Under the pieces are notes generated by a model, which worked only from the letters and a program-made list of their open reading frames with translations, was not told where the DNA came from and did no database searches. Below, piece by piece: positions 19,975 through 32,538 of a DNA stretch of 64,000 bases. Source of the DNA: Paraburkholderia atlantica (GTDB taxonomy: Bacteria; Pseudomonadota; Gammaproteobacteria; Burkholderiales; Burkholderiaceae); contig NZ_WHNQ01000002.1 of assembly GCF_009362785.1 (NCBI RefSeq), forward strand, positions 124,001-188,000. The letters are read 5' to 3'. How positions within the stretch are numbered: position 1 is the first letter of the stretch; every line of letters starts with the position of its first letter. A program made the position numbers and the translations under genes.

Positions 19975-19975
<1 letters not shown>
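19442..19975 (-). CDS. def: Peptide deformylase
   Basis: Def removes the formyl group from nascent N-termini, upstream of Map in the same pathway. The 177-residue product has the three family motifs: GLAAPQIGV (46-54), EGCLSVP with the metal ligand Cys99, and [11 protein letters not shown] with His141, the catalytic Glu142 and His145. The ATG overlaps the ligA stop by one base (TGATG), so translation is probably coupled. A longer reading that starts inside ligA was rejected. It faces the pseudouridine synthase gene across a shared terminator. Confidence 0.96.
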
Positions 19976-22077
<2,102 letters not shown>

Positions 22078-22148
22078 TTATCGCAGGAAGCGTGCCCCTT
22101 TACATCGGTGAATACCGGGCGCGTCATGCTGCAACGCAAGCCGGAAAC

Positions 22149-22179
22149 GACGACGGCCGCACATCGTGCGGCCGTCGTC
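22149..22179. repeat. Perfect 14-bp GC-rich hairpin between the zipA-like gene and ligA
   Basis: Arms at 22149-22162 and 22166-22179 pair perfectly around a three-base loop, 27 bases after the zipA-like stop. On the minus strand only GTTTCC follows. It may terminate weakly or protect the 3' end of the upstream message, but it lacks the T-run of a normal intrinsic terminator. Confidence 0.6.
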
Positions 22180-22205
22180 AAAACGCGTGGAACGCTGAAA
22201 CCGGC

Positions 22206-23522
22206 TTACTGGCTAAACAGGCGCCGAGTGGCCGGCGAACCCGCCGGAATGCCCGCCTGTTCGAGCTTCGCGTACAGCGTCATCAACTGTTTTTCGATCG
22301 CGAGCAGCGCGCTTTCGGGCAGCGGCCGGCGGCCGTCGTCGACCACGCGTCCGCCGATGCGCTCGGCCAGCGACTTCGCGTAATCGCACATCAGACGGAA
22401 CGGCAGGATGTCTTCGTCGGCGACCGGCACGTCGAGCACCAGCGTGATCATCTCGCCGCCTTTGTACGTGAGGTCGTCGCGCAGGAAGTTGGTGTCGCCG
22501 AACTGCAGCATGAATACCGGGTTTTGCCGCGCGTCGAGCTTGACGAAGCGCGTGCCGTCACGCGACAGCAGCAGGCCGTCCTGCGACGCGACCGCCTGCA
22601 CGTAGTTGGCCGACCACGGTGCGCCGTCCGACAGCACGTTGATCGACAGCTGCGCGTCGCACTGGGCGGCAAAGCCGTCGAGCTCGCGCGCCATCGCGAC
22701 GGTTTCGAGCATGTCGGGGAATTCCGGCGCGGCGTCGAGCGCGTCGGCGAACTGCTGCACGCCGGTCACGAACTCGGAAAATTCGAGCTCGTTGAGCGCG
22801 CCGCTGCGGTTCGCGAGCTGCGCGGCCGCGCGCAGTTCTTCATAGCGCGTGCCGTTCTGCAGCAGCTCCCACGCGCCGCCGCCTTCGGGCTTGCCTTCGA
22901 TATGCACCGGCTTGCTGCCCGCGCGACGCAAGCGCTGCGCGAGCGGCAGCACCTTGTCGCCGGCCACCGGGCCGTTCAGCCGGACCGGCACGATACAGTC
23001 GATGCGCCGGTCGACGATGGCCGGAGGCGCCGACGAGATCGTCGTGGCGGCCGGCAGGATCGGTTCGACGCGCTCGTGCTCGGTGGACGCCGGCTGGGCC
23101 GCGGGCGCTTCGGCCGCGGGCCGCTCCACGTCCGCGTCCTGCGCCGCCGCGTGCTCGCCTTCGCCGGCGGTATCGGAATCCGCCGACGGATAACCGTTCG
23201 GCGACGTCATCTCAGCCTGGATATCGGCCGGTGTATCGAGCGGCGCCGCGCCCGCGCCGAACGTCGGCTCGACGCGCGCGGCGCTCGGGTGCGCGGTCGC
23301 CTCGGCGCTCACGCTGGGCTCGCGCCGCGTGGTCGGCCGGGCCGGCTCGATGAACGGGCTCTGCTCCTCGTGCTCGTCCCGCGCGAAGCTCTCGGCGGTG
23401 TCGGCCGGCATCGGTCGGGGCATCTTGCGACGCACTTTCGCGCCCTGCCACGCGTTGTACACGACCACGCCCCCCACCACCACGGCACCTGCGCCGATCA
23501 AACCGAGTGTCAACTCGTCCAT
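22206..23522 (-). CDS. zipA: ZipA-like cell division protein
   Basis: ZipA tethers FtsZ to the inner membrane and stabilises the division ring. The 438-residue product has the layout of the family: one N-terminal membrane segment (about 4-22, LTLGLIGAGAVVVGGVVVY), a basic stop-transfer region, a Pro/Ala/Glu-rich linker (about 40-180), and a C-terminal globular domain (about 185-410) with the ZipA pattern of hydrophobic strands and the QFADALDA and FRLMCDYAKSLAERIGG helices. The ATG at 23522 has GGAG five bases upstream; an ATG ten codons earlier is less well placed. It lies between smc and ligA, an association common in betaproteobacteria. The identification rests on architecture rather than strong motifs. 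Confidence 0.82.
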   Translation of the reverse strand: MDELTLGLIGAGAVVVGGVVVYNAWQGAKVRRKMPRPMPADTAESFARDEHEEQSPFIEPARPTTRREPSVSAEATAHPSAARVEPTFGAGAAPLDTPADIQAEMTSPNGYPSADSDTAGEGEHAAAQDADVERPAAEAPAAQPASTEHERVEPILPAATTISSAPPAIVDRRIDCIVPVRLNGPVAGDKVLPLAQRLRRAGSKPVHIEGKPEGGGAWELLQNGTRYEELRAAAQLANRSGALNELEFSEFVTGVQQFADALDAAPEFPDMLETVAMARELDGFAAQCDAQLSINVLSDGAPWSANYVQAVASQDGLLLSRDGTRFVKLDARQNPVFMLQFGDTNFLRDDLTYKGGEMITLVLDVPVADEDILPFRLMCDYAKSLAERIGGRVVDDGRRPLPESALLAIEKQLMTLYAKLEQAGIPAGSPATRRLFSQ

Positions 23523-23635
23523 GCATGCTCCATCAGCAATTCTTCTATCCACGCGGGCCTGTCGTCCGCTCCACGTACCGCGCGGCTCTCATCGAGGCCG
23601 CTGCGCTGGATGCGGATGCCCGCGCAGGCGTTAAC

Positions 23636-26600
23636 TCAAACGATATTCTGGGCGAAACCCGCCGCCGTTTCCATGTCGACCGCAACGATCCGCGAGACGC
23701 CCTGCTCCTGCATCGTCACGCCGATCAGCTGCTGCGCCATCTCCATCGCGATCTTGTTGTGCGAGATGAACAGGAACTGGGTTTTGTCCGACATCGCCCG
23801 TACCAGGTTCGCAAACCGCTCGGTGTTGGCGTCGTCGAGCGGCGCGTCCACCTCGTCGAGCAGACAGAATGGCGCCGGATTCAGCTGGAACATCGCGAAC
23901 ACGAGCGCGGTCGCGGTCAGCGCTTTCTCGCCGCCCGACAACAGGTGAATCGTCGAATTCTTCTTGCCCGGCGGCTGCGCCATTACCTGCACACCGGCGT
24001 CGAGGATTTCGTCGCCGGTCATGATCAGCTTCGCCTGGCCGCCACCGAAGAGACGCGGGAACAGCTCGCCGAAATGACGGTTCACTTCGTCGAACGTGCT
24101 TTGCAGCAGCGTGCGCGTTTCGGCGTCGATCTTGCGGATCGCGTCTTCGAGCGTTTCGATCGCGCTCGTCAGGTCGGCCGACTGCGAATCGAGGAAGCTC
24201 TTGCGCTCGGTCGCGGCCTTCAGCTCGTCGAGCGCGGCCATGTTGACCGGCCCGAGCGCGATGATCGCGTTGTTGATGCGCGTGACTTCACCCTGCAGGT
24301 ACGACGGTTTCATGTCCGGCGTCAGCTTGGCTTGCAGCTCGGCTTCATCGACCCCGGCCGCGCTCAACTGCTCGACGAACTGCTCGCCGTTGATGCGCGC
24401 GGCCTGCTCCTTCAGCTGCAATTCGTTGATGCGGTCGCGCAACGGCTGCAGCGCGCGCTCGGCGGTGAGGCGCGTTTCGTCGGCCGAGCGCAGCTTCGCG
24501 GTCAGGTCGTCGAGCTCGACGCGCGCGGCGCGCAGCGCCTCTTCCTTGACGGCGCGGATATCGAGCGCGTCCTGCAGACCGGTGTGCGCGGTCTGCTCGT
24601 TGATCGTTTCGAGCTCGGCGCGCGCGTCTTCGAGCGAGCCCGCGACGCGCTCACTCTGCTCGTGCGCGACCTGAATGCTGCGCTTCAATTCGTCGATGCG
24701 GTTCGCCATGTTGCGCGCGGCGAAGCGCGCGTCGGTGGCGGCGCGATCGAGGTCGCGTGCTTCGCCACGGGCGGTCGTCAGTTCTTCGTCGAGCGCTTCG
24801 AAGGCGAGCTGGTGGTCTTCGAAGCGCGCCTGCAGTTCGGCGAGTTCGCCATCGTGACGCTCGAAGTTCGCTTCCGATTCGGCGCGCAGCGCTCGCTGCT
24901 CGTCGACCTGCGCGGCGATCTCTTCGAGTTCCTCGCGAATCTGCGTGCTGCGCTGCGTGTAGCGCTCGTGGGCCTGGGTGAGCTTCAGCACGTCCATCTG
25001 CAACGCGTGAACACGCTGCGTCGCGCGTTCGGCCTGCTGACGCATTTCGGCGAGCGCCTGCGCGGCTTGCGTGTGCGCGGCTTCGGCGCGGATCGCGGCG
25101 GCCTTCGCCTCATCGGCGAGCAAGGCCTGCGCGCGCACCTGGCGGCCGAGGTTTTCGATTTCCTGCTGACGCGCGAGCATGCCGGCCTGTTCGGAATCGG
25201 CCGCGTACAACTGCACGCCGACGCGCGTGACCACATGCCCCGCCTTCACGACGAACGCACCGCCCTCGGGCAACTGCGCGCGCATCGAAAGCGCCTGCTG
25301 CAGATCGTCGGCGACATAGGCGAGGCCGAGCCAGTCGGTCAGCACCGCGCGGATTCCCGCGTCCTCGATGCGCACGAGCGACAGCAGCGAGCGCAGCGCG
25401 CCCGCCACCGGGGCCGGCTGACCGGCCGCGGGCGGTGCGTAGAACGCGAGCTTGGCGGGGGGCGCGTCGGTTGCAAACGCCTTCACCCAGTCGAGATTCG
25501 ACACTTCGAGCGCGGCGAGGCGCTCGCGCAGCACTGCTTCGAGCGCGGTTTCCCACCCGGCCTCGACATGCAGCTTCTTCCACAGACGCGGCAGGCTGCC
25601 CAATTCGTGCTTGTCGAGCCACGGCTGGATCTTGCCTTCGGTCTGCACGTTTTCCTGCAGCTGCTTGAGCGCGGCGAGGCGCGCATCGAGCTGATGAATC
25701 TGCGCGCTTTCGGCCTGCACGCGCTCCTGCGCGGCGCGCCGTTCGCCGTCGAGCCGCGGCAGTGTTTCCTGCGCGTCGGCGAGGCGTCCCTGCGCGTCGT
25801 GGAGGATTTCCTCGTGCTCGGCGAGCTGCATGCGCAACTCTTCGAGCTGCGCTTCGTCGGGCGCATCGAGCCCGCCTTCTTCCGATTTCAGCCGCTCCTG
25901 GCGCTGTTGCAGTTGCTGCAATTGCTGGTCGGCATTGCGCTGATGCGCGGCTTCGAGCTTCAGCGCCTGCTCGGTCTGCGCGATGCCGGCGCGCTCGGTG
26001 TTCAGCTCCGTCTGGGCGTCACGCCAGCGCGCTTCGAGCGCGGGCAGCGCGTCGTGCTTAGCGGCGGCGTCCTCTTCAGCGATTACGGCTTTTTCTTCGG
26101 CGACCGCCAGTTGCTCTTCGGCGTCGGCGATATCGTCCTGCGCCTTGTCGGCCTGCGATTGCCACTGCTCGCGCTGCGCGGTCAACGCGGCGATCTGCGC
26201 CTGCACGCGATTGCGCGATTCGACGATGAAGCGGATCTCGGCTTCCAGCCGGCTCACTTCCGCGTTCGCCTCGTACAGCGCGCCTTGCGCGCCCTGCATC
26301 GCGTCGCTCGCCGAATAGTGCGCGACGCGCAGCGTTTCGAGTTCCGCCTCGACTTCGCGCAGCTTCGCGGTTTGCGCCTCGAGGTCGATCTGCGCCTGTT
26401 CGATCGCGCGCTGCTGGCGCTGTTGCTCGCCAGCCGCCTCGTTCTTGCGCAACAGCCACAACAGACGCTGCTTTTCCTCGCCGTCGCTCTGCAGCTCGCG
26501 ATAACGCGTCGCGATGACCGCCTGCCCCTCCAGCTTCTCGAGATTCGCGCCGAGCTCGCGGATGATGTCCTCGACGCGCGTCAGGTTCTCGCGCGTGTCG

Positions 26601-27154
26601 TGCAGACGGTTCTCGGTCTCGCGACGGCGCTCCTTGTACTTCGACACGCCGGCGGCTTCTTCGAGGAACACGCGCAGCTCTTCGGGCTTCGCCTCGATCA
26701 GCCGCGCGATCATGCCTTGCCCGATGATCGCGTACGCGCGCGGCCCGAGGCCGGTGCCGAGGAAGATGTCCTGGATGTCGCGGCGGCGCGCCGGCAGATT
26801 GTTGATGTAGTAGCTCGAGGTGCCGTCGCGCGTCAGCACGCGCTTCACGGCGATCTCCGCATACTGGCCCCACTGGCCGGCGGCGCGGCCGTCCGCGTTG
26901 TCGAACACGAGTTCGACGCTCGCGCGGCTGCCGGGCTTGCGGGCGGTCGAGCCGTTGAAGATCACGTCCTGCATCGACTCGCCGCGCAATTCAGAGGCGC
27001 GCGATTCGCCGAGCACCCAGCGCACGGCGTCGATGATGTTGGATTTGCCGCACCCGTTCGGACCGACCACGCCAACCAGCTGGCCTGGGACCTGAAAATG
27101 CGTGGGATCGACGAAGGATTTGAAGCCAGCGAGTTTGATCGAGGTGAGCCGCAC
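23636..27154 (-). CDS. smc: Chromosome segregation protein SMC
   Basis: SMC forms the ring-shaped condensin with ScpA and ScpB that compacts and separates sister chromosomes. The 1172-residue product has the N-terminal Walker A GPNGCGKSN (31-39), two long coiled coils (about 170-500 and 670-1020), a hinge between them (about 520-660, with GWETALEAVLRERLAALEV), the ABC signature LLSGGEKALTA (about 1071-1081) and the Walker B segment FCLLDEVDAPLDD (about 1096-1108). The ATG gives the canonical MRLTSIKLAGFKSF start. Upstream lies a nested inverted repeat. A TATGAT hexamer on the minus strand near 27334 could be its -10 element. Confidence 0.97.
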   Translation of the reverse strand: MRLTSIKLAGFKSFVDPTHFQVPGQLVGVVGPNGCGKSNIIDAVRWVLGESRASELRGESMQDVIFNGSTARKPGSRASVELVFDNADGRAAGQWGQYAEIAVKRVLTRDGTSSYYINNLPARRRDIQDIFLGTGLGPRAYAIIGQGMIARLIEAKPEELRVFLEEAAGVSKYKERRRETENRLHDTRENLTRVEDIIRELGANLEKLEGQAVIATRYRELQSDGEEKQRLLWLLRKNEAAGEQQRQQRAIEQAQIDLEAQTAKLREVEAELETLRVAHYSASDAMQGAQGALYEANAEVSRLEAEIRFIVESRNRVQAQIAALTAQREQWQSQADKAQDDIADAEEQLAVAEEKAVIAEEDAAAKHDALPALEARWRDAQTELNTERAGIAQTEQALKLEAAHQRNADQQLQQLQQRQERLKSEEGGLDAPDEAQLEELRMQLAEHEEILHDAQGRLADAQETLPRLDGERRAAQERVQAESAQIHQLDARLAALKQLQENVQTEGKIQPWLDKHELGSLPRLWKKLHVEAGWETALEAVLRERLAALEVSNLDWVKAFATDAPPAKLAFYAPPAAGQPAPVAGALRSLLSLVRIEDAGIRAVLTDWLGLAYVADDLQQALSMRAQLPEGGAFVVKAGHVVTRVGVQLYAADSEQAGMLARQQEIENLGRQVRAQALLADEAKAAAIRAEAAHTQAAQALAEMRQQAERATQRVHALQMDVLKLTQAHERYTQRSTQIREELEEIAAQVDEQRALRAESEANFERHDGELAELQARFEDHQLAFEALDEELTTARGEARDLDRAATDARFAARNMANRIDELKRSIQVAHEQSERVAGSLEDARAELETINEQTAHTGLQDALDIRAVKEEALRAARVELDDLTAKLRSADETRLTAERALQPLRDRINELQLKEQAARINGEQFVEQLSAAGVDEAELQAKLTPDMKPSYLQGEVTRINNAIIALGPVNMAALDELKAATERKSFLDSQSADLTSAIETLEDAIRKIDAETRTLLQSTFDEVNRHFGELFPRLFGGGQAKLIMTGDEILDAGVQVMAQPPGKKNSTIHLLSGGEKALTATALVFAMFQLNPAPFCLLDEVDAPLDDANTERFANLVRAMSDKTQFLFISHNKIAMEMAQQLIGVTMQEQGVSRIVAVDMETAAGFAQNIV

Positions 27155-27190
27155 GGCGATTTCGCTGTTTGAAAAGAGTGTGTGATAGGT

Positions 27191-27255
27191 GGCTCGCGAG
27201 GTTGCGCCAGTCGTTCACCGCCGCGGCGGGACGGCCCCACGCAACCTCGCGAGCC
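27191..27255. repeat. Nested inverted repeat upstream of smc
   Basis: A perfect 16-base inverted repeat (27191-27206 and 27240-27255) surrounds a 33-base interior that itself holds a perfect 12-base palindrome, CCGCCGCGGCGG (27218-27229). The right-hand end lies 80 bases before the EamA stop, and the left-hand end 37 bases before the smc start. No T-run follows, so it is not an obvious terminator. It could fold in the smc leader or bind a dimeric protein. Confidence 0.8.
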
Positions 27256-27334
27256 TTCGCATTTTGGTTGCCGGCTGCATGCGCTCATGCACATCAAAGG
27301 CACAGGTGCGCATGCGCCGGCTAATGAGGGGCAA

Positions 27335-28384
27335 TCATACCATCGCGCGTGGACGATTCTTACCGCCCTTTCGGTGGTCGTCGCTGTCGCCGTCACGGCC
27401 GCGTTCGTCACCGCGTTGCTCACCGCACGGGCCACCGCGTCCATCGTCGCCGCTCGGCCCGTCCGTGTCGCCGATGGCCGGATCGGGGGGCGCCGTCCTC
27501 GTCCGATGCACCCAGCTCGATAACGCCGATGCGAGCACGATGCACGCGCCGCCGGCCCATTCGCGCGGCCCCGGTACTTCGCCGGCGAACAGCCACGCCG
27601 AGAGCGCCGTCACGACGAGCTCGAACAGCATGATGATCGATGCGCGATTGGCCGGCACACGCGAAAGCCCGTACTGGACCAGCATGTTGTTCGACGCGAG
27701 CAGCAGACCGAGACCGAGCACCAGCAGCGCCGCAGTACCCAGATGCGCGCCGGTGGGCGGCGCGGGCATCGGCTCGATTAGCGACGCGAGTGCGCCGAAC
27801 AACGCCGCGCCGCCGAAGATCACCGCGGTGCGCATTTCGGGCTTCATGTCCGGCAGCACGCGGCTCGTCTTCAGAATCAGCACATTGCTCATCGCGAAAC
27901 CCATGCCGCCGGCGAGCCCGGCCCATTCGGCGGGATTGCCGGGCACCGGGATGCCGAGACGCGGCGACCACAGCATCGTCATCGCGCCCGCGAGCGACAG
28001 CGCGGCCAGAGCCGCGCCCGGCCAGGTGAGCCGCTCGTGCAGGATGAAATGCGCGAACAGCGCGGTCCACGCGGGCGTCAGATAAAACAGCAGCAGCACC
28101 CGCATCACCTGACCGTGGATCGCGCCCCACACGAAGCCGAGATTCGTGACGCCCGCGGCGAGCGCGAGCGCCGGCAGCAGCCAGTGCCACCGCACGGTCT
28201 TCAGCGCACGATGCCGCACGAGCAGCACGAACAGGCAGCCCGTGCCGCTCGTCAGCGCGCTCGCTGCCGTGCCGGTTACGCCTAGCGCGGCGAGCATGCG
28301 CAGCGGATACCAGACCATCCCCCAGACCGACGCGCCCAGCATGATCGCGAGCGTCGGCCAGCCGTTGCGAAGCCAGTTGGTCAT
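27335..28384 (-). CDS. EamA/DMT-family membrane transporter
   Basis: The 349-residue product has ten hydrophobic segments arranged as two five-helix EamA repeats (about 10-140 and 150-290), the pattern of drug/metabolite exporters such as RhtA and YdcZ relatives. Conserved features include the GASVWGMVWYPLRML first helix and the ELVVTALSAWLFAGEVPGPREWAGGACI stretch in the last repeat (broken here for length: ELVVTALSAWLF, then AGEVPGPREW). The substrate cannot be predicted. The ATG at 28384 begins the family-like MTNWLRNGW; the longer reading upstream is low-complexity. The last 55 residues are a very hydrophilic Asp/Arg/Gly tail that is unusual for the family. Confidence 0.82.
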   Translation of the reverse strand: MTNWLRNGWPTLAIMLGASVWGMVWYPLRMLAALGVTGTAASALTSGTGCLFVLLVRHRALKTVRWHWLLPALALAAGVTNLGFVWGAIHGQVMRVLLLFYLTPAWTALFAHFILHERLTWPGAALAALSLAGAMTMLWSPRLGIPVPGNPAEWAGLAGGMGFAMSNVLILKTSRVLPDMKPEMRTAVIFGGAALFGALASLIEPMPAPPTGAHLGTAALLVLGLGLLLASNNMLVQYGLSRVPANRASIIMLFELVVTALSAWLFAGEVPGPREWAGGACIVLASALSSWVHRTRTAPPDPAIGDTDGPSGDDGRGGPCGEQRGDERGRDGDSDDHRKGGKNRPRAMV

Positions 28385-28757
28385 GGGGCGGGACTCCGAC
28401 GGGCGTCGTGGGCGGGTCGGATGAAGGTCCAGCCGGCCGTCTGCTGATCTACTGCGTACATTGCTGCTCCTGCGTATTCTTTTGCGCGAACCGTGGCGGA
28501 TTCGCGCCGTTCCCGCCGCGGCGCGCGTTGCGCCGCCTCGCGGATTGCTGCCGCGCCGCGCGGCAAGCTCCCGCTTGGCCGGCGGGCGCGCCACGCTATA
28601 ATCGTCCGTTCGCCGCCGCTGGTGGCCGGCTCGTCGCTGGTCAGTCCATCGCGCGCAGGGATGCCGATTCATGTTTGATGCGCCGACGCCCGCCGGCGCG
28701 CGTGCCCGGTTGTCCCGACTTTCATCCGCGTCCATTCCGATCAGGCCAACTCGTTCC
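28385..28757. other. Divergent intergenic region between the EamA gene and dapC
   Basis: This 373-base region separates two divergent genes. It holds a good promoter for dapC on the plus strand; I see no clear promoter for the EamA gene. No gene-like reading frame with family resemblance was found. Confidence 0.5.
28575..28602 (+). promoter_or_regulatory. Sigma-70-type promoter of the dapC-dapD-yffB-dapE operon
   Basis: TTGGCC (28575-28580) and a perfect TATAAT (28597-28602) are separated by 16 bases. Transcription would start near 28609, about 150 bases before the chosen dapC start. Confidence 0.6.
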
Positions 28758-29978
28758 GTGAATCCGCTACTCGCCTCCCTTCAGCCCTATCCGTTCGAAA
28801 AGCTGCGCCTGCTTTTCAAGGACGTCACGCCGCCGGCCGGCCTCGCGCATATCAGCTTCGGCATCGGCGAGCCGAAACATCCGACGCCGCCACTCATCCG
28901 CGACGCCGTCATCGATTCGCTCGGCGGCCTCGCTGCCTATCCGGCCACACTCGGCTCGGCGCCGCTGCGCGAGTCGATCGCGAAGTGGGTCACACAACGC
29001 TACAACCTGCCGCCGCTCGATCCGCTGACCGAGGTGCTGCCGGTGTCCGGTTCGCGCGAGGCGCTGTTCGCGCTCGCGCAGACGGTGCTGAACCCGCGCC
29101 GCGATGCCGACGGAGAGCCTGCGATCGTACTCTGTCCGAACCCGTTCTACCAAATCTACGAAGGCGCGGCGCTGCTCGGCGGCGCCCAGCCCTACTTCGT
29201 CAACAGCGACCCGGCGCGCAACTTCGCGTGCGACTACTCGGCGGTGCCCGCCGACGTCTGGGCCCGCACGCAACTGCTGTACGTCTGCTCGCCGGGCAAC
29301 CCGACCGGCGCCGTGCTCACGCTCGACGACTGGCGCGAACTGTTCGCGCTATCGGACCGCTACGGCTTCGTGATCGCGTCGGACGAGTGCTACTCGGAAA
29401 TCTATTTCGACGAGTCGAAGCCGCCGCTCGGCGGTCTCGAAGCGGCCCACCAGCTCGGCCGCGGCTACGAGCGCCTCGTGATGCTGTCGAGCCTGTCGAA
29501 GCGCTCGAACGTGCCGGGCATGCGCTCGGGCTTCGTCGCCGGCGACGCGTCGATTCTGAAGTCGTTCCTGCTGTACCGCACGTACCACGGCGCGGCGCTC
29601 TCCACCGTTTACCAGAGCGCGAGCGTGGTCGCGTGGGGCGACGAGACGCACGTGCGCGAGAACCGCGCGAAGTACCTGCAGAAGTTCACGACCGTCACGC
29701 CGATGCTCGCCGACGTACTCGACGTGCGCCTGCCCGACGCCGCGTTCTACCTGTGGGCCAACGTCGAGCGCACCGGCCTCACGGACACCGAGTTCGCCCA
29801 GCGCCTCTACGCCGACTATAATGTGACGGTTCTGCCGGGCTCGTTCCTCGCGCGCACCGCGCACGGCGTGAACCCCGGCCGCAATTTCGTGCGCCTCGCG
29901 CTCGTCGCCGATGTCGACGAATGCACGGCGGGCGCGCAGCGGATCGTCGAATTCTGCCGATCTCTCGCTGCGGCTTGA
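28758..29978 (+). CDS. dapC: Succinyldiaminopimelate transaminase DapC
   Basis: DapC is the PLP-dependent aminotransferase that makes N-succinyl-LL-2,6-diaminopimelate from the keto acid in lysine and peptidoglycan synthesis. From the GTG start the product is 406 residues, a class I/II aminotransferase with [11 protein letters not shown], the [12 protein letters not shown]sp/Tyr pair, and the PLP Lys248 in [16 protein letters not shown]. The GTG gives the family-like [16 protein letters not shown] start; an in-frame ATG 29 codons upstream (28671) has a purine stretch and cannot be excluded. It is the first gene of a dap cluster, and dapD follows after 62 bases. Confidence 0.93.
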   Translation: MNPLLASLQPYPFEKLRLLFKDVTPPAGLAHISFGIGEPKHPTPPLIRDAVIDSLGGLAAYPATLGSAPLRESIAKWVTQRYNLPPLDPLTEVLPVSGSREALFALAQTVLNPRRDADGEPAIVLCPNPFYQIYEGAALLGGAQPYFVNSDPARNFACDYSAVPADVWARTQLLYVCSPGNPTGAVLTLDDWRELFALSDRYGFVIASDECYSEIYFDESKPPLGGLEAAHQLGRGYERLVMLSSLSKRSNVPGMRSGFVAGDASILKSFLLYRTYHGAALSTVYQSASVVAWGDETHVRENRAKYLQKFTTVTPMLADVLDVRLPDAAFYLWANVERTGLTDTEFAQRLYADYNVTVLPGSFLARTAHGVNPGRNFVRLALVADVDECTAGAQRIVEFCRSLAAA

Positions 29979-30040
29979 GCCGCACCCGAGCCGCACCGCA
30001 TCCCCATCTCCAGACTTCAACCCTTCAGAAAATCACGCAT

Positions 30041-30868
30041 ATGTCGCAACAACTTCAGAGCATCATCGATACCGCCTGGGACAACCGCGCCGAGCTGTCG
30101 CCGAAAGCCGCGCCGGCCGAAGTGCGCGAAGCCGTCGCCCACGCGATCGAGCAACTCGATAAGGGCGCGCTGCGCGTCGCCGAAAAGAAGGACGGCGACT
30201 GGGTCGTCAACCAGTGGCTGAAGAAGGCCGTGCTGCTGTCGTTCCGTCTGGAAGACAACGCGCCGATGCCGGCCGGCGGCTACAGCCAGTTCTACGACAA
30301 GGTGCCGTCGAAGTTCGCGAACTACACCGCTGAAGACTTCGCGGCCGGCGGCTTCCGCGTGGTGCCGCCCGCGATCGCGCGCCGCGGCTCGTTCATCGCG
30401 AAGAACGTCGTGCTGATGCCGTCGTACACCAACATCGGCGCATACGTCGACGAAGGCACGATGGTCGACACGTGGGCCACCGTCGGCTCGTGCGCGCAGA
30501 TCGGCAAGAACGTGCACCTGTCGGGCGGCGTCGGTATCGGCGGCGTGCTGGAGCCGCTGCAGGCGAACCCGGTCATCATCGAAGACAACTGCTTCATCGG
30601 CGCGCGCTCGGAAGTCGTCGAAGGCGTGATCGTCGAGGAAAACTCGGTGATTTCGATGGGCGTGTACCTCGGCCAGAGCACCAAGATTTACGACCGCGAA
30701 ACCGGCGAAGTCACGTACGGCCGCATTCCGGCGGGCTCGGTCGTGGTGGCGGGCAACCTGCCGTCGAAGGACGGCACGCACAGCCTGTACTGCGCGGTCA
30801 TCGTCAAGAAGGTCGACGCCAAGACGCGCGCGAAGGTCGGCCTGAACGAGTTGCTGCGAGGCGACTGA
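30041..30868 (+). CDS. dapD: 2,3,4,5-tetrahydropyridine-2,6-dicarboxylate N-succinyltransferase DapD
   Basis: DapD adds a succinyl group from succinyl-CoA to tetrahydrodipicolinate, the step before DapC. The 275-residue product has an N-terminal helical domain (about 1-100) and a left-handed beta-helix of hexapeptide repeats (about 105-240), including [21 protein letters not shown] and [19 protein letters not shown], the family signatures (each partly quoted). The ATG follows a purine-poor spacer after dapC, and the C-terminus overlaps the next ATG by one base. Length is the family norm (about 275). Confidence 0.97.
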   Translation: MSQQLQSIIDTAWDNRAELSPKAAPAEVREAVAHAIEQLDKGALRVAEKKDGDWVVNQWLKKAVLLSFRLEDNAPMPAGGYSQFYDKVPSKFANYTAEDFAAGGFRVVPPAIARRGSFIAKNVVLMPSYTNIGAYVDEGTMVDTWATVGSCAQIGKNVHLSGGVGIGGVLEPLQANPVIIEDNCFIGARSEVVEGVIVEENSVISMGVYLGQSTKIYDRETGEVTYGRIPAGSVVVAGNLPSKDGTHSLYCAVIVKKVDAKTRAKVGLNELLRGD

Positions 30869-31233
30869 TGGCGCGCGGCACCAAAACCGTCGTCTACGGC
30901 ATTCCGAACTGCGACACCGTGAAGAAGGCCCGTGTGTGGCTCGAAGAGCACGGCGTCGAGTTCGAGTTTCACGACTTCAAGAAGGCCGGCGTGACCGAGC
31001 CGCTGGTGCAGGACTGGTTGAAGGACGTCAAGCTCGACGCGCTGCTGAACCGCCGCGGCACGACGTGGCGCGCGCTGTCCGACGACATGAAGGCGGCCGC
31101 GGAAACGCAGCCGGGCGCGATCGCGCTGATGATCCACAAGCCGTCGGTGATCAAGCGGCCGGTGCTGGTCGTGAACGGGCGCGTGAAGTCGCTCGGGTTT
31201 TCCGCCGACGAGTACGCGGCGCTGTTTGCCTGA
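30868..31233 (+). CDS. yffB: Spx/ArsC-family reductase-like protein (YffB type)
   Basis: The 121-residue product has the thioredoxin-like fold of the ArsC/Spx family: GIPNCDTVKKA with a single Cys15, then HDFKKAGVTEP, LLNRRGTTWRAL and the C-terminal KRPVLVVNGRVKSLGFS motif. It has one N-terminal Cys, with no CXXC pair and no obvious second redox Cys, as in Escherichia coli YffB, which is also adjacent to dapE. YffB-type proteins bind glutathione and their role is not established; true arsenate reduction is unlikely here. The ATG overlaps the dapD stop (TGATG), so translation is coupled. A terminator-like hairpin follows. Confidence 0.85.
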   Translation: MARGTKTVVYGIPNCDTVKKARVWLEEHGVEFEFHDFKKAGVTEPLVQDWLKDVKLDALLNRRGTTWRALSDDMKAAAETQPGAIALMIHKPSVIKRPVLVVNGRVKSLGFSADEYAALFA

Positions 31234-31255
31234 GCTTGCCTGGTCCGAACGCTGA

Positions 31256-32524
<1,269 letters not shown>

Positions 32525-32538
32525 CCAGGAACTCTGCG

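Noticed and set aside
23507..27172. A 1221-residue open frame on the plus strand opposite smc
   Set aside because: It is the antisense of a gene with clear SMC motifs. Very high GC at the third codon position leaves long open frames on the opposite strand, and the translation is Leu/Arg/Val-rich with no family features.
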